Below the pieces are notes generated by a model. That model was not told where the DNA came from. It worked only from the letters and a program-made list of their open reading frames with translations, and made no database searches. Position numbers and translations under genes: made by a program. Source: Spirochaetales bacterium (GTDB lineage: Bacteria; Spirochaetota; Spirochaetia; DSM-2461). From it: DNA of 37,210 bases. Location of the stretch: the NCBI GenBank assembly GCA_016936115.1, contig JAFGPQ010000303.1:1-37210 (forward strand), read 5' to 3'. Below, piece by piece: positions 1-8,215 of the stretch (its first letter is position 1; every line of letters begins with the position of its first letter).

Positions 1-2
1 CT

Positions 3-470
3 CTGGCTGTTCCCCTGTACCGCATGTTCCACCTGCTCAAAAAGAACGCCCTTCCCATCCTGCTGGGCATACTCTGCGGCTCCCTGGCGGGGATTGTTTC
101 GGTAATTCTGCTGGCAAAGCTGTTCTGCCTCACCGAAGAGCTGACCAAATCCCTCATTCCCAAATCGGTGACCACCCCCATCGGAATGGTCATCTCCGGC
201 AAAATGGGCGGTTATCCCCCCATCACCGTGGCGGCTATTATTATTACCGGGATTACCGGATCCATCATCGGACCGGTCCTTAACAGGGCGGTAAGGTTGA
301 ACGACCGGGTGGCCATGGGCGTGGCCATGGGTTGCTGTTCCCACGCCATGGGAACAGCGAAGGCGATGGAGATCGGAGAAACGGAGGGAGCCATGAGCGG
401 CCTGACCATCGCCCTGGCGGGACTGGTCACGGTTCTCCTGGCTCCTCTGATATGGTCTGTTCTGGGCTGA
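3..470 (+). CDS. lrgB: LrgB/CidB-family membrane protein (5' end outside window)
   Basis: This is the C-terminal part of an LrgB-family integral membrane protein. The frame is open to the window edge, so the true start lies upstream. Visible family traits are the S-V-T-T-P-I stretch (about residue 55 of the visible part), a Gly-rich loop G-G-Y-P-P-I-T, and the A-M-G-C-C-S-H-A-M-G-T-A-K-A block near the end, followed by a last hydrophobic helix. LrgB works with a small LrgA partner in murein hydrolase control or in export of small organic acids such as glycolate or pyruvate; which role applies here cannot be told. An lrgA gene would be expected just upstream. Its stop codon abuts the stop of the convergent next gene with no spacer. 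Confidence 0.85.
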   Translation: MAVPLYRMFHLLKKNALPILLGILCGSLAGIVSVILLAKLFCLTEELTKSLIPKSVTTPIGMVISGKMGGYPPITVAAIIITGITGSIIGPVLNRAVRLNDRVAMGVAMGCCSHAMGTAKAMEIGETEGAMSGLTIALAGLVTVLLAPLIWSVLG

Positions 471-668
471 TTACTTCTTTCCCGTATTGATTTTGAAGGG
501 AAGGTAGAGAGGGCAGAAGGAGATCAGGCCGGTACCGGCGAATACGATTCCGGGAAGGGCCAGCCACCAGAGACGGCCCGCAGTGAGCTGGAGAATGATT
601 CCCGCGGCTATGAGTAGAACGCCCGCAGTGATCCGTATCGATTTATCAGTTTTTCCCACATTTTTCAT
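471..668 (-). CDS. Small two-helix membrane protein, DUF2892 (YgaP transmembrane-like)
   Basis: A 65-residue protein with an N-terminal K-N-V-G-K-T-D-K-S-I-R segment followed by two hydrophobic helices (about residues 12-29 and 33-50) separated by a short R-L-W-W turn, then F-C-P-L-Y. This order (short charged N-terminus with a conserved D-R/K-x-I-R, two helices, C-P-x-Y/L near the end) is that of the DUF2892 inner-membrane family. Its function is not established; in some proteins the same domain follows a rhodanese. The start was chosen at 668 because AGGAG lies 6 bases upstream; an in-frame ATG at 701 has no such site. The gene converges on lrgB with zero spacing. Confidence 0.75.
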   Translation of the reverse strand: MKNVGKTDKSIRITAGVLLIAAGIILQLTAGRLWWLALPGIVFAGTGLISFCPLYLPFKINTGKK

Positions 669-710
669 GGTTTGCTCCTTATATCTATATATACTATTCA
701 ATATATTTAA

Positions 711-733
711 TTCTCTGGGAAAAAACCAGAGAA
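711..733. other. Perfect 8-bp hairpin in the divergent spacer
   Basis: TTCTCTGG at 711-718 pairs with CCAGAGAA at 726-733 around a 7-base A-rich loop. It lies between the DUF2892 gene (minus) and the helicase gene (plus), so it would be in the 5' leader of either. No U-run follows on the plus strand, and the minus strand continues with TTAAATATA, so it is a poor terminator. Its role is unknown. Confidence 0.3.
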
Positions 734-809
734 AAATCCTCTTTTCACCCAGTCCGGGACTATCCGGGAGCCTCCTTTCCTGCTATTCTACCCGTTCACA
801 GGAGAAATA

Positions 810-1952
810 ATGACATTTAATGATTTTTCGCTCTGTTCCGAACTGCTAAAAGCCCTGAAGGAAAAGGGATACACAGAGCCCACACCGATACAGAAAAAAG
901 CGATCCCCCCCGTTCTCGAAGGGCGGGACATACTGGCCGGGGCCCAGACGGGCACGGGAAAAACGGCCGCCTTCGCCCTCCCCCTGCTTGAAATATTGAA
1001 CCGCCGGGGAGAAGTCCGCAAGGATCCCCGGGTCCTGGTCCTGACCCCTACCCGGGAACTGGCCGCCCAGGTGGGGGAAAACTTCTCCCTCTACGGGAAG
1101 CACCTGCCCTACCGCACGCAGATCATCTTCGGGGGCGTGAAAATCAATCCCCAGATTCAGAGCCTCAGGACGGGCTGCGATATACTCGTGGCTACTCCAG
1201 GACGTCTTCTCGATCACGTTCAGCAGAAAACCCTTAACCTGAGCCGGGTGGAGTACCTGGTTCTGGACGAAGCGGACCGCATGCTGGATATGGGATTCAT
1301 TCACGACATCAAGAGAATCATCGCTCTGCTTCCCGGTAAGAGGCAGAACCTGATGTTCTCCGCCACCTATGACAAGGAGATTAAAAAGCTGTGCAACAGC
1401 CTTCTTCACAATCCGGTCCTGGCGGAAGTTCGTGAGGGTAACAAAACGGCGGACAAGGTGAATCAGATAGCCTATAAGATTGAACACGCCCAGAAGCGCC
1501 ATCTTCTGGCCTGGCTGATTAAGAAGGACTCCTGGTATCAGGTGCTTGTCTTCGTCAGGACCAAGCACGGGGCCAACCGGCTGGCGAAGCAGCTGGTCAA
1601 GGCGGGAATTTCCGCATCGGCCATTCACGGCGACAAAAGCCAGGGAGCCCGAACCCGGGCGCTGAGCGAGTTCAAGTCCGGAGACCTGCAGGCTCTGATC
1701 GCCACCAACGTGGCCGCCCGGGGACTGGATCTTCAGGGACTGAGCTACGTGGTGAATTATGACCTCCCCCAGGTTCCCGAGGATTACGTCCACCGCATCG
1801 GCCGGACGGGCCGGGCCGGAGAATCAGGCCAGGCGATCACCTTCATTACATCGGAGGATGCGAAGCAGCTTAAAGCCATTGAGAAAACCACGGAGCAGAC
1901 GATTCCCGTGACGAATCCGATCGGTTTCGTTCCCGTGGTCACCGCCAGCTAG
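810..1952 (+). CDS. rhlE: DEAD-box ATP-dependent RNA helicase, RhlE-like
   Basis: A cytoplasmic RNA helicase of 380 residues that unwinds RNA duplexes during ribosome assembly, mRNA decay or cold adaptation. All family motifs are visible: the F at residue 6 with the Q motif (P-T-P-I-Q, 24-28), motif I A-Q-T-G-T-G-K-T (45-52), Ia P-T-R-E-L-A-A (80-86), G-G (108-109), T-P-G-R (129-132), motif II D-E-A-D (153-156), motif III S-A-T (184-186), motif IV V-F-V-R (247-250), motif V around 298-306, and motif VI H-R-I-G-R-T-G-R (328-335). It ends soon after helicase domain 2, with no long basic C-terminal tail, which matches the short RhlE type. AGGAGA lies just before the ATG. A strong terminator follows, so it is probably monocistronic. 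Confidence 0.95.
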   Translation: MTFNDFSLCSELLKALKEKGYTEPTPIQKKAIPPVLEGRDILAGAQTGTGKTAAFALPLLEILNRRGEVRKDPRVLVLTPTRELAAQVGENFSLYGKHLPYRTQIIFGGVKINPQIQSLRTGCDILVATPGRLLDHVQQKTLNLSRVEYLVLDEADRMLDMGFIHDIKRIIALLPGKRQNLMFSATYDKEIKKLCNSLLHNPVLAEVREGNKTADKVNQIAYKIEHAQKRHLLAWLIKKDSWYQVLVFVRTKHGANRLAKQLVKAGISASAIHGDKSQGARTRALSEFKSGDLQALIATNVAARGLDLQGLSYVVNYDLPQVPEDYVHRIGRTGRAGESGQAITFITSEDAKQLKAIEKTTEQTIPVTNPIGFVPVVTAS

Positions 1953-1972
1953 AATAAGGAATATCTGAACAG

Positions 1973-2006
1973 AAAGGGATGGGAAGCATAAACCCATCCC
2001 TTTTTT
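1973..2006 (+). terminator. Rho-independent terminator after the helicase gene
   Basis: An 11-bp stem (AAAGGGATGGG at 1973-1983 with CCCATCCCTTT from 1993) encloses a 9-base loop and runs into a T6 tract at 2001-2006. It starts about 20 bases after the helicase stop codon. Confidence 0.9.
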
Positions 2007-2026
2007 ATTATCAGACGGGGAGTATC

Positions 2027-2055
2027 TTGACCACAAATTATTGGTACAGTATAGT
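2027..2055 (+). promoter_or_regulatory. Sigma-70 promoter for uxuA
   Basis: TTGACC (2027-2032) and TATAGT (2050-2055) are separated by exactly 17 bases, about 30 bases before the uxuA start. A second possible -10, TATAGA, lies at 2060-2065. GTAC occurs twice (2045-2048 and 2055-2058) around the -10 in an A/T-rich, roughly symmetric stretch. This may be the operator of the downstream GntR regulator, but the symmetry is poor. Confidence 0.7.
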
Positions 2056-2086
2056 ACGGTATAGACAAAAAGAAAGAGGAGCACAC

Positions 2087-3304
2087 ATGTCAGTAATGGA
2101 AGAGTCTTTCCGCTGGTACGGACCGAATGATACGGTTAGTCTGGCCTATATAAAGCAGGCTGGGGCCACATCGGTTATCAACAGTCTTCATGAGATCGCC
2201 TACGGGGACGCCTGGCCCTACGAGGCTATTATGCAACGGAAGCGGATCATAGAGGCGGAGGGCCTTCGTTGGGCGGCTGTGGAATCGGTTCCCGTTCACG
2301 AGGATATCAAAACCCGTTCCGGACGATACGAGGAGTATATAGAAAATTACAAGACGAGCCTGATCAATCTGGGAAAGGCCGGTGTGGATGTGGTCATTTA
2401 CAACTTCATGCCCGTGCTGGACTGGGTCAGAACCGATCTGGCCTACAAACTGGAAGACGGAACCGAGTGCCTCTACTTCGATCCCTATCAGTTCGCCGCC
2501 TTCGATATGTACCTTCTGAAGCGGGAGGGCGCCGAAAAGGACTACACCCCGGAGCAGCAGGAAAAGGCGAAAGCCTTCTTCGACAGCCTCTCCGAAGTGG
2601 GCAGGAAATCCTTCGAGAGGGATCTGATCGATGTCTTTCCCGGCATGAAACTGGGCTTCACCATCGATGATGTGCGCGCCATGCTGGCCAAGTACGAGAA
2701 TATCGACCGGGACACCCTGAAAAAACACTACCGCCTTTTCCTGGAAGAGGTCATTCCCGTGGCAGCGAAAGCAGGCGTGAGAATGGCGGTTCATCCCGAC
2801 GATCCCCCCTGGAACATCATGGGCCTCCCCCGCATCGTCAGCTGCGCCGATGATATCCGTGACCTGCTGGCCATGGTAGACGATCCGGCCAACGGCCTCT
2901 GTTTCTGCACGGGCAGCTACAGCGCCCGGGAGGACAACGATCTGCCCGCCATGATAAGGGAGTTCGGCAGCCGTATACAGGTGGCTCATCTGAGAAGCAC
3001 GAAACGTCTCGCCAACGGGGGATTTTTCGAAGCGGACCATCTGAACGGATCGGTGGATATGTACGAAGTTGTCAAAGCCCTGCTAGAAGAGATGGCCGCC
3101 CGCAAAAAGACGGGTCGTTCCGACTGGAGGCTGACCTACCGGCCCGATCACGGTCATACCATGCTGGACGACCTCTCGAAACCTCCCGTTGATAACCCTG
3201 GCTATACGGCAATCGGCCGGCTTCGCGGTCTGGCGGAAGTACGGGGAGTAGAGTACGCCACCCTCCGGTCCGATTCGGTTCTGAAAGGGGCTTTCGAAAA
3301 TTAA
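2087..3304 (+). CDS. uxuA: D-mannonate dehydratase
   Basis: Converts D-mannonate to 2-keto-3-deoxy-D-gluconate and water, a cytoplasmic metal-dependent step of glucuronate (and mannuronate) breakdown. The 405-residue length is close to the E. coli enzyme. The family signatures are present: W-P-Y-E-A-I near residue 43, N-F-M-P-V-L-D-W at 106-113, H-P-D-D-P-P at 236-241, C-T-G-S at 274-277, H-L-R at 301-303 and R-P-D-H-G-H at 352-357; His, Cys and Asp of these blocks are the known metal and substrate residues. The ATG at 2087 was chosen because AAGAGGAG lies 5 bases upstream and homology starts there; an upstream in-frame ATG at 1979 lies inside the preceding terminator. The regulator follows 30 bases downstream. 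Neither a mannonate oxidoreductase (uxuB) nor a hexuronate isomerase (uxaC) is adjacent. Confidence 0.95.
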   Translation: MSVMEESFRWYGPNDTVSLAYIKQAGATSVINSLHEIAYGDAWPYEAIMQRKRIIEAEGLRWAAVESVPVHEDIKTRSGRYEEYIENYKTSLINLGKAGVDVVIYNFMPVLDWVRTDLAYKLEDGTECLYFDPYQFAAFDMYLLKREGAEKDYTPEQQEKAKAFFDSLSEVGRKSFERDLIDVFPGMKLGFTIDDVRAMLAKYENIDRDTLKKHYRLFLEEVIPVAAKAGVRMAVHPDDPPWNIMGLPRIVSCADDIRDLLAMVDDPANGLCFCTGSYSAREDNDLPAMIREFGSRIQVAHLRSTKRLANGGFFEADHLNGSVDMYEVVKALLEEMAARKKTGRSDWRLTYRPDHGHTMLDDLSKPPVDNPGYTAIGRLRGLAEVRGVEYATLRSDSVLKGAFEN

Positions 3305-3334
3305 TGGTGGCGTAAGTGATTCTTTCCCTGTAAA

Positions 3335-4342
3335 ATGGTAAGGAAACACAAACAGGGGTTAATTCTGCAGAACCGAACGAAATACCAGATCATCATCGCC
3401 GATATGAAGGAGAAGATTGCCCGGAAGGAGATACGCCCGGGGAATCTTCTCCCCTCAATCAATGAGATAAGCGATCATTACCGGGTAGCAAAGGAGACGG
3501 GAGTCAAGGCTTACCGCTCCCTGAAGCAGGCCGGTCTGATCGACTCGGTTCCCGGCAAGGGGTTTTTTCTCATTTCTGACCGGATAACCGACAGTCCCCG
3601 GGTCATGATGATCCTCAACTCCTTTAACAGCAACATGCAGACCCTGTATCAGGCTTATATGGATCAGACCCCCTCTGACATCAGAACGGATATCTATTTT
3701 CACAACAACAATATAGATGTCCTAAAAAACCTCATAGACTCCTACAGCGGCCGTTATACCCACCATATCGTCAAACCGCCGGAGCACCGGGCCGTTCCCG
3801 CTCTGCTGGGGAAGCTGGAGAAGAGCAATCTTCTGCTTCTGGACAGGGACGAGTACAGGGATCTGGTCCGTCACTTTGTCTGTCAGGATTTCAGCAGGGG
3901 ATTCTCCGGAATACTGGGGGAGGTTAAAGAGGAGATCCTCCGTTACGAGGGGCTCTATCTCATCCGTTCCCGGAGCAATCCCCATCCCCAGGCGACCTTT
4001 GACGCTTTCGGGGACTTCCTGAAGGAAGAGAGGATCCCCGGGGAAATTCTTCCCTGCTGCGGCAAGGGGGAGATCCAAAAGAACCGTATGTATATTCTCA
4101 ACTCCGACGAGGACATGGTCCGGATTCTTCAGATATTCAAAAATAAGGGCTGGAAACCGGGACGGGATGGAGGCTTTATCGTCTATAACGAATCCCCCAT
4201 TCTGGAGTTCATAGGAGGGGGTGTTTCCTCTATTTCGGTGGATTTCTCCGAAATGGGGATTCTGGCCTCCCGTTTCATCCGGGAAAACCAGGAGACCCGC
4301 ATTACCCTGATGCCCCGCCTTATCAGACGGGGCTCCTTCTAG
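3335..4342 (+). CDS. Transcriptional regulator: GntR winged helix joined to a LacI-type sensor
   Basis: A 335-residue DNA-binding repressor or activator, probably of uxuA. Residues about 15-80 form a GntR-type winged helix (I-A-D-M-K-E-K-I-A-R-K-E-I-R-P-G, then L-P-S-I-N-E-I-S and the wing G-K-G-F-F-L-I). Residues about 88-335 resemble a periplasmic-binding-protein/LacI sugar-sensing domain rather than the FCD or UTRA domains usual for GntR proteins, although this sensor is divergent. It sits 30 bases after uxuA, so the two are likely cotranscribed. The ligand is inferred to be a hexuronate intermediate. No good ribosome site precedes the ATG at 3335, so the start is less certain than the family. 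Its 3' end meets the convergent reductase gene with a 3-base spacer. Confidence 0.8.
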   Translation: MVRKHKQGLILQNRTKYQIIIADMKEKIARKEIRPGNLLPSINEISDHYRVAKETGVKAYRSLKQAGLIDSVPGKGFFLISDRITDSPRVMMILNSFNSNMQTLYQAYMDQTPSDIRTDIYFHNNNIDVLKNLIDSYSGRYTHHIVKPPEHRAVPALLGKLEKSNLLLLDRDEYRDLVRHFVCQDFSRGFSGILGEVKEEILRYEGLYLIRSRSNPHPQATFDAFGDFLKEERIPGEILPCCGKGEIQKNRMYILNSDEDMVRILQIFKNKGWKPGRDGGFIVYNESPILEFIGGGVSSISVDFSEMGILASRFIRENQETRITLMPRLIRRGSF

Positions 4343-4345
4343 TAC

Positions 4346-5332
4346 TTACCAGAGGTGGTGAACGTAGGGACCGATGGCCCTGTCGTAGACATCCCTGACC
4401 CTTTCCATCTGTTCACCGGTCAGATCGGGATAGCCGCTGGCCTGTACATTGGAGGTAACCTGTGAGGAGCGGCTGGCGCCGGGAATGATGCAGCTCACCT
4501 GTTCATGCATGAGAATCCATTTCAAAGCGGGCATGACCAGGAGCTCCTCTCCGGGAAAAATCTCCCTGAGTTCTTCCACCGCGTCAAGACCTTTCTCGTA
4601 GGGAATCCCCGCGAAGGTTTCCCCCTTATCGAAGGCTTCGCCATTCCTGTTGAAGGTACGGTGGTCCTGCTTCTCAAACCGGGTGTCCCGGCTGAATTTT
4701 CCGGTCAACAGGCCGCTGGCCAGGGGAACGCGCACGATGATGCCCACATCCTTTATCGCCGCCTGGGAGAAGAACAGCTCCGCCGGTCTCTGCCGGAACA
4801 TGTTGAATATGATCTGAACCGTCTCCACACCGGGATACTCTATAGCTTTCAGAGCCTCTTCCACCCGTTCCACGCTGACCCCGTAATGACGGATCTTGCC
4901 GGCTTCTCTCATACGGTCCAGGGCGTCAAAAAGCTCGGGCTTGTAATAAACGTCCGTGGGGGGACAGTGCAGCTGGACCAGATCCAGGGAGTCGCAGCCG
5001 GTGTTTTTCAGACTGTCGTCGATAAATCCCTCGATATTGGCCGGGGTATATCCCTCCGGAGCATGGGGATTCAGCCGCCGCCCCGCCTTCGTGGCCAGGA
5101 CGATATCCTCTTTTCTTTCCCGGATGATCTTTCCCACGGCCTTTTCGCTCAGGCCGCCGGAGTACACATCGGCGGTGTCCAGAAAATTAATCCCCTCATC
5201 GATGGCCAGATTCAAAGTGCGGTAGGCTTCCTCCTCATCGAAGGGTTTGCCCCAACCGCCGCCCAGCTGCCATGTGCCCAGTGAAATTTCCGATACCTCA
5301 AAACCTGTCTTACCTAACTTTCTGTATTTCAT
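4346..5332 (-). CDS. Aldo/keto reductase
   Basis: A 328-residue NAD(P)H-dependent oxidoreductase with a TIM-barrel fold, acting on a carbonyl group of an unknown (probably sugar-derived) substrate. The catalytic tetrad is complete: D52 and Y57 in F-L-D-T-A-D-V-Y-S-G, K82 in L-A-T-K-A-G, and H122 in V-Q-L-H-C-P. The N-terminus M-K-Y-R-K-L-G-K-T-G and the C-terminal I-I-P-G-A-S-R cofactor-phosphate motif are typical of the YajO/general-stress branch of the superfamily. No Shine-Dalgarno site is seen before the ATG. Instead a promoter-like -10 ends 6 bases before it, so the mRNA may be leaderless. It converges with the GntR gene at 4342 and is divergent from the diguanylate cyclase gene. Confidence 0.9.
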   Translation of the reverse strand: MKYRKLGKTGFEVSEISLGTWQLGGGWGKPFDEEEAYRTLNLAIDEGINFLDTADVYSGGLSEKAVGKIIRERKEDIVLATKAGRRLNPHAPEGYTPANIEGFIDDSLKNTGCDSLDLVQLHCPPTDVYYKPELFDALDRMREAGKIRHYGVSVERVEEALKAIEYPGVETVQIIFNMFRQRPAELFFSQAAIKDVGIIVRVPLASGLLTGKFSRDTRFEKQDHRTFNRNGEAFDKGETFAGIPYEKGLDAVEELREIFPGEELLVMPALKWILMHEQVSCIIPGASRSSQVTSNVQASGYPDLTGEQMERVRDVYDRAIGPYVHHLW

Positions 5333-5338
5333 AACTCT

Positions 5339-5367
5339 AATATACTAAGGGAAACTTGAAAACGCAA
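5339..5367 (-). promoter_or_regulatory. Putative promoter of the aldo/keto reductase (leaderless arrangement)
   Basis: On the minus strand, TTGCGT (5367-5362) and TATATT (5344-5339) are 17 bases apart, and only six bases separate the -10 from the ATG at 5332. Transcription starting 7 bases after the -10 would begin on the A of the start codon. The -35 match is only partial, and it lies within the first codons of the divergent gene. Confidence 0.45.
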
Positions 5368-6543
5368 ATCCTATCGCTCATAACTCATTTTATGAAGAGC
5401 CGCCCGCCGCTGGATGACCGCAATGCCATTTTCTCAAAAAGTATCTACCTCTACGGAGCTGGCGGAGCGCTTATCTATGGCTTCTGGGCGTTTTCGATGG
5501 GATTCATCTCTCTTTTCATTGAGGAAATTGGCATATCACTTTCCTTTATCCTTTGCCATGTCTTTTCTAAAAAAAAGATTGCCGCCGCATCCATAACACT
5601 GGGGATTTCCACCATAATATTCACGAGCATCCACTTCTGCTGGCTCTTCGGCTGGGAATCGGGTACTCAGATATTTATCCTGGCCCTTCTGCCTCTTGTG
5701 GCTACTTCGGAGAATCTGCCCGATCACTTAAAAAGAGTACTGATTCCCCTCCTTCTTCTGCTAAACCTGATTCTCTGGTTTCTCCTCAGGAATCATCCCC
5801 CTCTCATCGCTCTGCCCGCACCCATGGATTCTCTGATGAATCTGATTAATCAGGTAGTCGCCATAGGGGTAATCACCCTGAGTTTCTATGTCTACGGCAG
5901 AACCTTCCTCAGGTCGGAAAAGGAGATGGTCCAGGCCCATGACATCATGGAAGGAATGGCCAATACGGATGCCCTGACGGGAATCTATAACCGGCGGTTT
6001 ATCGAAGAGCATTTCATCTCCTGCCTGATGGAGTCGTCCGGGCTGAGCTGCCCCGTAATCATCGCCCTTCTGGATATCGACAACTTCAAATCCATTAATG
6101 ACACCTACGGTCATAACAACGGGGACATTATTCTCAAATCACTGGTGGACCGACTCAGCCGGAACCTCAGGGAAGACGATTACATCGGACGCTGGGGCGG
6201 GGAGGAGTTCCTGATTGTCCTTCGCAAGTGCTGCTCCGAACAGAAAGGCATCGAAATAATCGGGAGGCTCAGGGAGATCATAGCGGACGAACCCTTCGAA
6301 ATTACGGAAAACCGGACCATTACGGTGACAGCCACCATGGGAGTCGCCCGGGGAAGGGGGAATATCCGCTCCTGGGAGGATATCATTGCCGAGGCGGACC
6401 AGTGCCTCTATGAGGGCAAGAGAGCCGGCAAGAACCGGGTGGTGAGCAGGATTGGGGGGGACGGAGAAACATGCTGGCGAAAAGGCTGTTTCTTTCCCTT
6501 ACCCTTGCATGCCTTATCCTCCTGCCCCTGTGGGGCGAATTAG
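5356..6543 (+). CDS. Membrane-anchored diguanylate cyclase (GGDEF)
   Basis: Makes the second messenger c-di-GMP from two GTP. Residues about 30-185 are hydrophobic, with roughly five membrane helices forming an unrecognised membrane sensor; a short linker (S-E-K-E-M-V-Q-A-H-D) leads to the GGDEF domain (about 200-366). D-A-L-T-G-I-Y-N-R-R is at 205-214, D-I-D-N-F-K-S-I-N-D at 240-249, the active-site G-G-E-E-F at 281-285, and a product-inhibition I-site R272-x-x-D275 lies five residues before it, so the enzyme should be active and feedback-controlled. The start is a TTG at 5356 with AAGGGA upstream; the next in-frame ATG (5392) would still leave all helices. The last 30 or so residues after A-G-K-N-R-V-V look non-native: the frame passes a G7 run at 6454-6460 and overlaps the next signal peptide by 73 bases. 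Confidence 0.85.
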   Translation: MKTQILSLITHFMKSRPPLDDRNAIFSKSIYLYGAGGALIYGFWAFSMGFISLFIEEIGISLSFILCHVFSKKKIAAASITLGISTIIFTSIHFCWLFGWESGTQIFILALLPLVATSENLPDHLKRVLIPLLLLLNLILWFLLRNHPPLIALPAPMDSLMNLINQVVAIGVITLSFYVYGRTFLRSEKEMVQAHDIMEGMANTDALTGIYNRRFIEEHFISCLMESSGLSCPVIIALLDIDNFKSINDTYGHNNGDIILKSLVDRLSRNLREDDYIGRWGGEEFLIVLRKCCSEQKGIEIIGRLREIIADEPFEITENRTITVTATMGVARGRGNIRSWEDIIAEADQCLYEGKRAGKNRVVSRIGGDGETCWRKGCFFPLPLHALSSCPCGAN

Positions 6544-7147
6544 ACGATGAGATTCCCCTGGGGACAGGCTCTGGAAAAAATCCGTGACCATGAAGTCATT
6601 GATCTTCTCCCCACAGCGAAAATTACGGAAGACAGAAAGAGGGACATGCTTTTTACGAAGGAGTACCTTTTTCTTCCCTGGGTCATATACACCCGGACCG
6701 ATTATCCCTTCATCCGCGGAGTGGAGGACCTGAGGGGAAAGACAATCCGCGTGCCCGAAGACTACGTCATCGCCGATCTCATCAAGGAGAACTATCCCGA
6801 AATCACTCTCAAAGTCATTGAAGGCCCTTCCGCTTCAGAAAAATACCTGCGGGAAGTCGCCGAAGGTATGGTGGATGCCCACATCGGCAATCTGACTGTG
6901 GGCAGTTATATCATCATCAACCATGAATTCACAAACGTCTAAGTAGCCGCGCCTACTCCCTTCGGCTCCCATGACCAGGCAATGGCGGTGAGAGACGACT
7001 GGCCCGAGCTCGTGGGAATCATCAACAAAACCCTGGACGATCCTGGAAGATTACATCAGGGACAACAGCAATACGGATTTCTCCCACAGCCTCTGTCCCC
7101 GATGCGTGAAAGAGCTCTATCCCGATCTCTCCCTTGAGGGGGATTAA
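6471..7147 (+). pseudogene. Decayed sensor gene: signal peptide, family-3 solute-binding domain, C-terminal H-S-x-C-P-x-C tail
   Basis: Remnant of a periplasmic sensor protein. A good ribosome site (GGAG) and ATG at 6471 begin a signal peptide (M-L-A-K-R-L-F-L-S-L-T-L-A-C-L-I-L-L-P-L-W-G-E). That frame stops at about 6585. The SBP_bac_3-like domain continues in another frame from about 6560 (A-L-E-K-I-R-D-H-E, L-R-G-K-T-I-R-V-P, G-N-L-T-V-G-S-Y), so the first 60 or so residues of the binding domain appear deleted. A TAA at 6940-6942 interrupts the domain, yet homology resumes at once in the same frame (V-A-A-P-T-P-F-G-S, then D-D-W-P-E-L-V-G-I-I-N-K-T-L). Around 7040 a further shift and deletion leads into L-E-D-Y-I-R-D-N-S ... 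F-S-H-S-L-C-P-R-C-V-K-E-L-Y-P-D, a tail found at the C-terminus of many PAS, kinase and cyclase sensors. The final TAA overlaps the stop of the convergent dehydrogenase. Confidence 0.82.
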
Positions 7148-8184
7148 AAATCCACATCAATCATGATTTTTATCTCCTCGTCGGGGAGAGTGGCGGCATA
7201 TTCGAAGGCCTTCACCCCTTCGCTGGCCTTGTAGGTTCTGGTAACCAGGGGAGCCACGTTCAGTTTGCCCGAGGATATCAGGTTGATGACCCGGGGGTAG
7301 ATGTTCACATAGCGGAAAATCGTTTTGATGGAAATTTCCTTGGCCTGCAGGGCTACCACATCCATGGACACCGGTCCGCTGGGCATGCCGATCAGAACGA
7401 TGGTTCCGCCGGGCTTGAGGTATTCGGTCATGCCTTCGTAAGCCCTGGCGCTGCCGCTGGCTTCGAAAAGGATATCCACCGCTTCCACGTCCTCGCCCTT
7501 CATCACATCCAGGATGGACTGGGATTTCAGATCGACGGCAGTAATCTTTCCCTCGTAATGGGTCTTCACGAAATCCAGCTTCTCCTTCTTGATATCGGCG
7601 ATGAACACCTTGGAACAGCCGGAAGCCCCCGCAGCCAGAGCGGTCACGATGCCGATGGTGCCCGCTCCCATGACCAGGGCCGTGTCGCCGGAGGAGATCT
7701 GCGCCTTGTTGGCGGAGTGCATGCCGATGGCAACCGGCTCCACCAGGGCTCCCTCATGAAAGGAGACATTGTCCGGAAGCTTGAAGGTCAGGCTGCCCGG
7801 ATGGACTACCGATTCGCGCAGACAGCCGTGTACCGGGGGAGTGGCCCAGAAAACGACTTCCGGATCCAGATTGTACATTCCCTCCAGAGTCTCGGTGCTC
7901 TTGAAGTTGGGAATCCCCGGCTCCATGCAGACCCGGTCCCCCACCTTCAGATGCTTAACCCGGGCACCGACTTCGGTGACCACTCCGCTGGCCTCATGGC
8001 CCAGAATCATGGGTTCCCTCACCACGAAATCACCGATATTCCCTTCCCGGTAGTAGTGCACGTCACTGCCGCAGATACCCACGGCGACCGGTTTGATTCT
8101 TACATCGTCCGGGGATATCTCATCCCTTACATCTATATCTCTGAGGCTGACTTCGCCTTTTCTTTCCAGAACTACTGCTTTCAT
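7144..8184 (-). CDS. Zinc-dependent sorbitol/xylitol dehydrogenase-like oxidoreductase
   Basis: A 346-residue medium-chain dehydrogenase that should oxidise a polyol or secondary sugar alcohol with NAD(P). Catalytic zinc ligands are visible: C38 in G-I-C-G-S-D, H63-E64 in L-G-H-E, and E149 in V-E-P. The Rossmann motif G-A-G-T-I-G is at about 173-178. The segment M-E-P-G-I-P to Y-N-L-D-P (88-108) aligns with the lobe that carries the four structural-zinc cysteines in sorbitol dehydrogenases, but all four are absent. The start at 8184 was chosen because the family begins at M-K-A-V-V-L and AAGGCAGG precedes it; a longer frame reaches 8244 but would cross the promoter. It is divergent from a LacI regulator that probably controls it. 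Polyol specificity is not predictable from sequence. Confidence 0.9.
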   Translation of the reverse strand: MKAVVLERKGEVSLRDIDVRDEISPDDVRIKPVAVGICGSDVHYYREGNIGDFVVREPMILGHEASGVVTEVGARVKHLKVGDRVCMEPGIPNFKSTETLEGMYNLDPEVVFWATPPVHGCLRESVVHPGSLTFKLPDNVSFHEGALVEPVAIGMHSANKAQISSGDTALVMGAGTIGIVTALAAGASGCSKVFIADIKKEKLDFVKTHYEGKITAVDLKSQSILDVMKGEDVEAVDILFEASGSARAYEGMTEYLKPGGTIVLIGMPSGPVSMDVVALQAKEISIKTIFRYVNIYPRVINLISSGKLNVAPLVTRTYKASEGVKAFEYAATLPDEEIKIMIDVDF

Positions 8185-8215
8185 ATGAAAACCTGCCTTC
8201 GATTTGATAGGAATC

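Noticed and set aside
2017-2086. A riboswitch in the uxuA leader
   Set aside because: Promoter to start distance is only about 30 bases, too short for any known riboswitch.
6940-6942. TAA inside the binding-domain remnant as a recoded or read-through codon
   Set aside because: The same gene also has deletions and frame changes on both sides, so simple decay explains it better.
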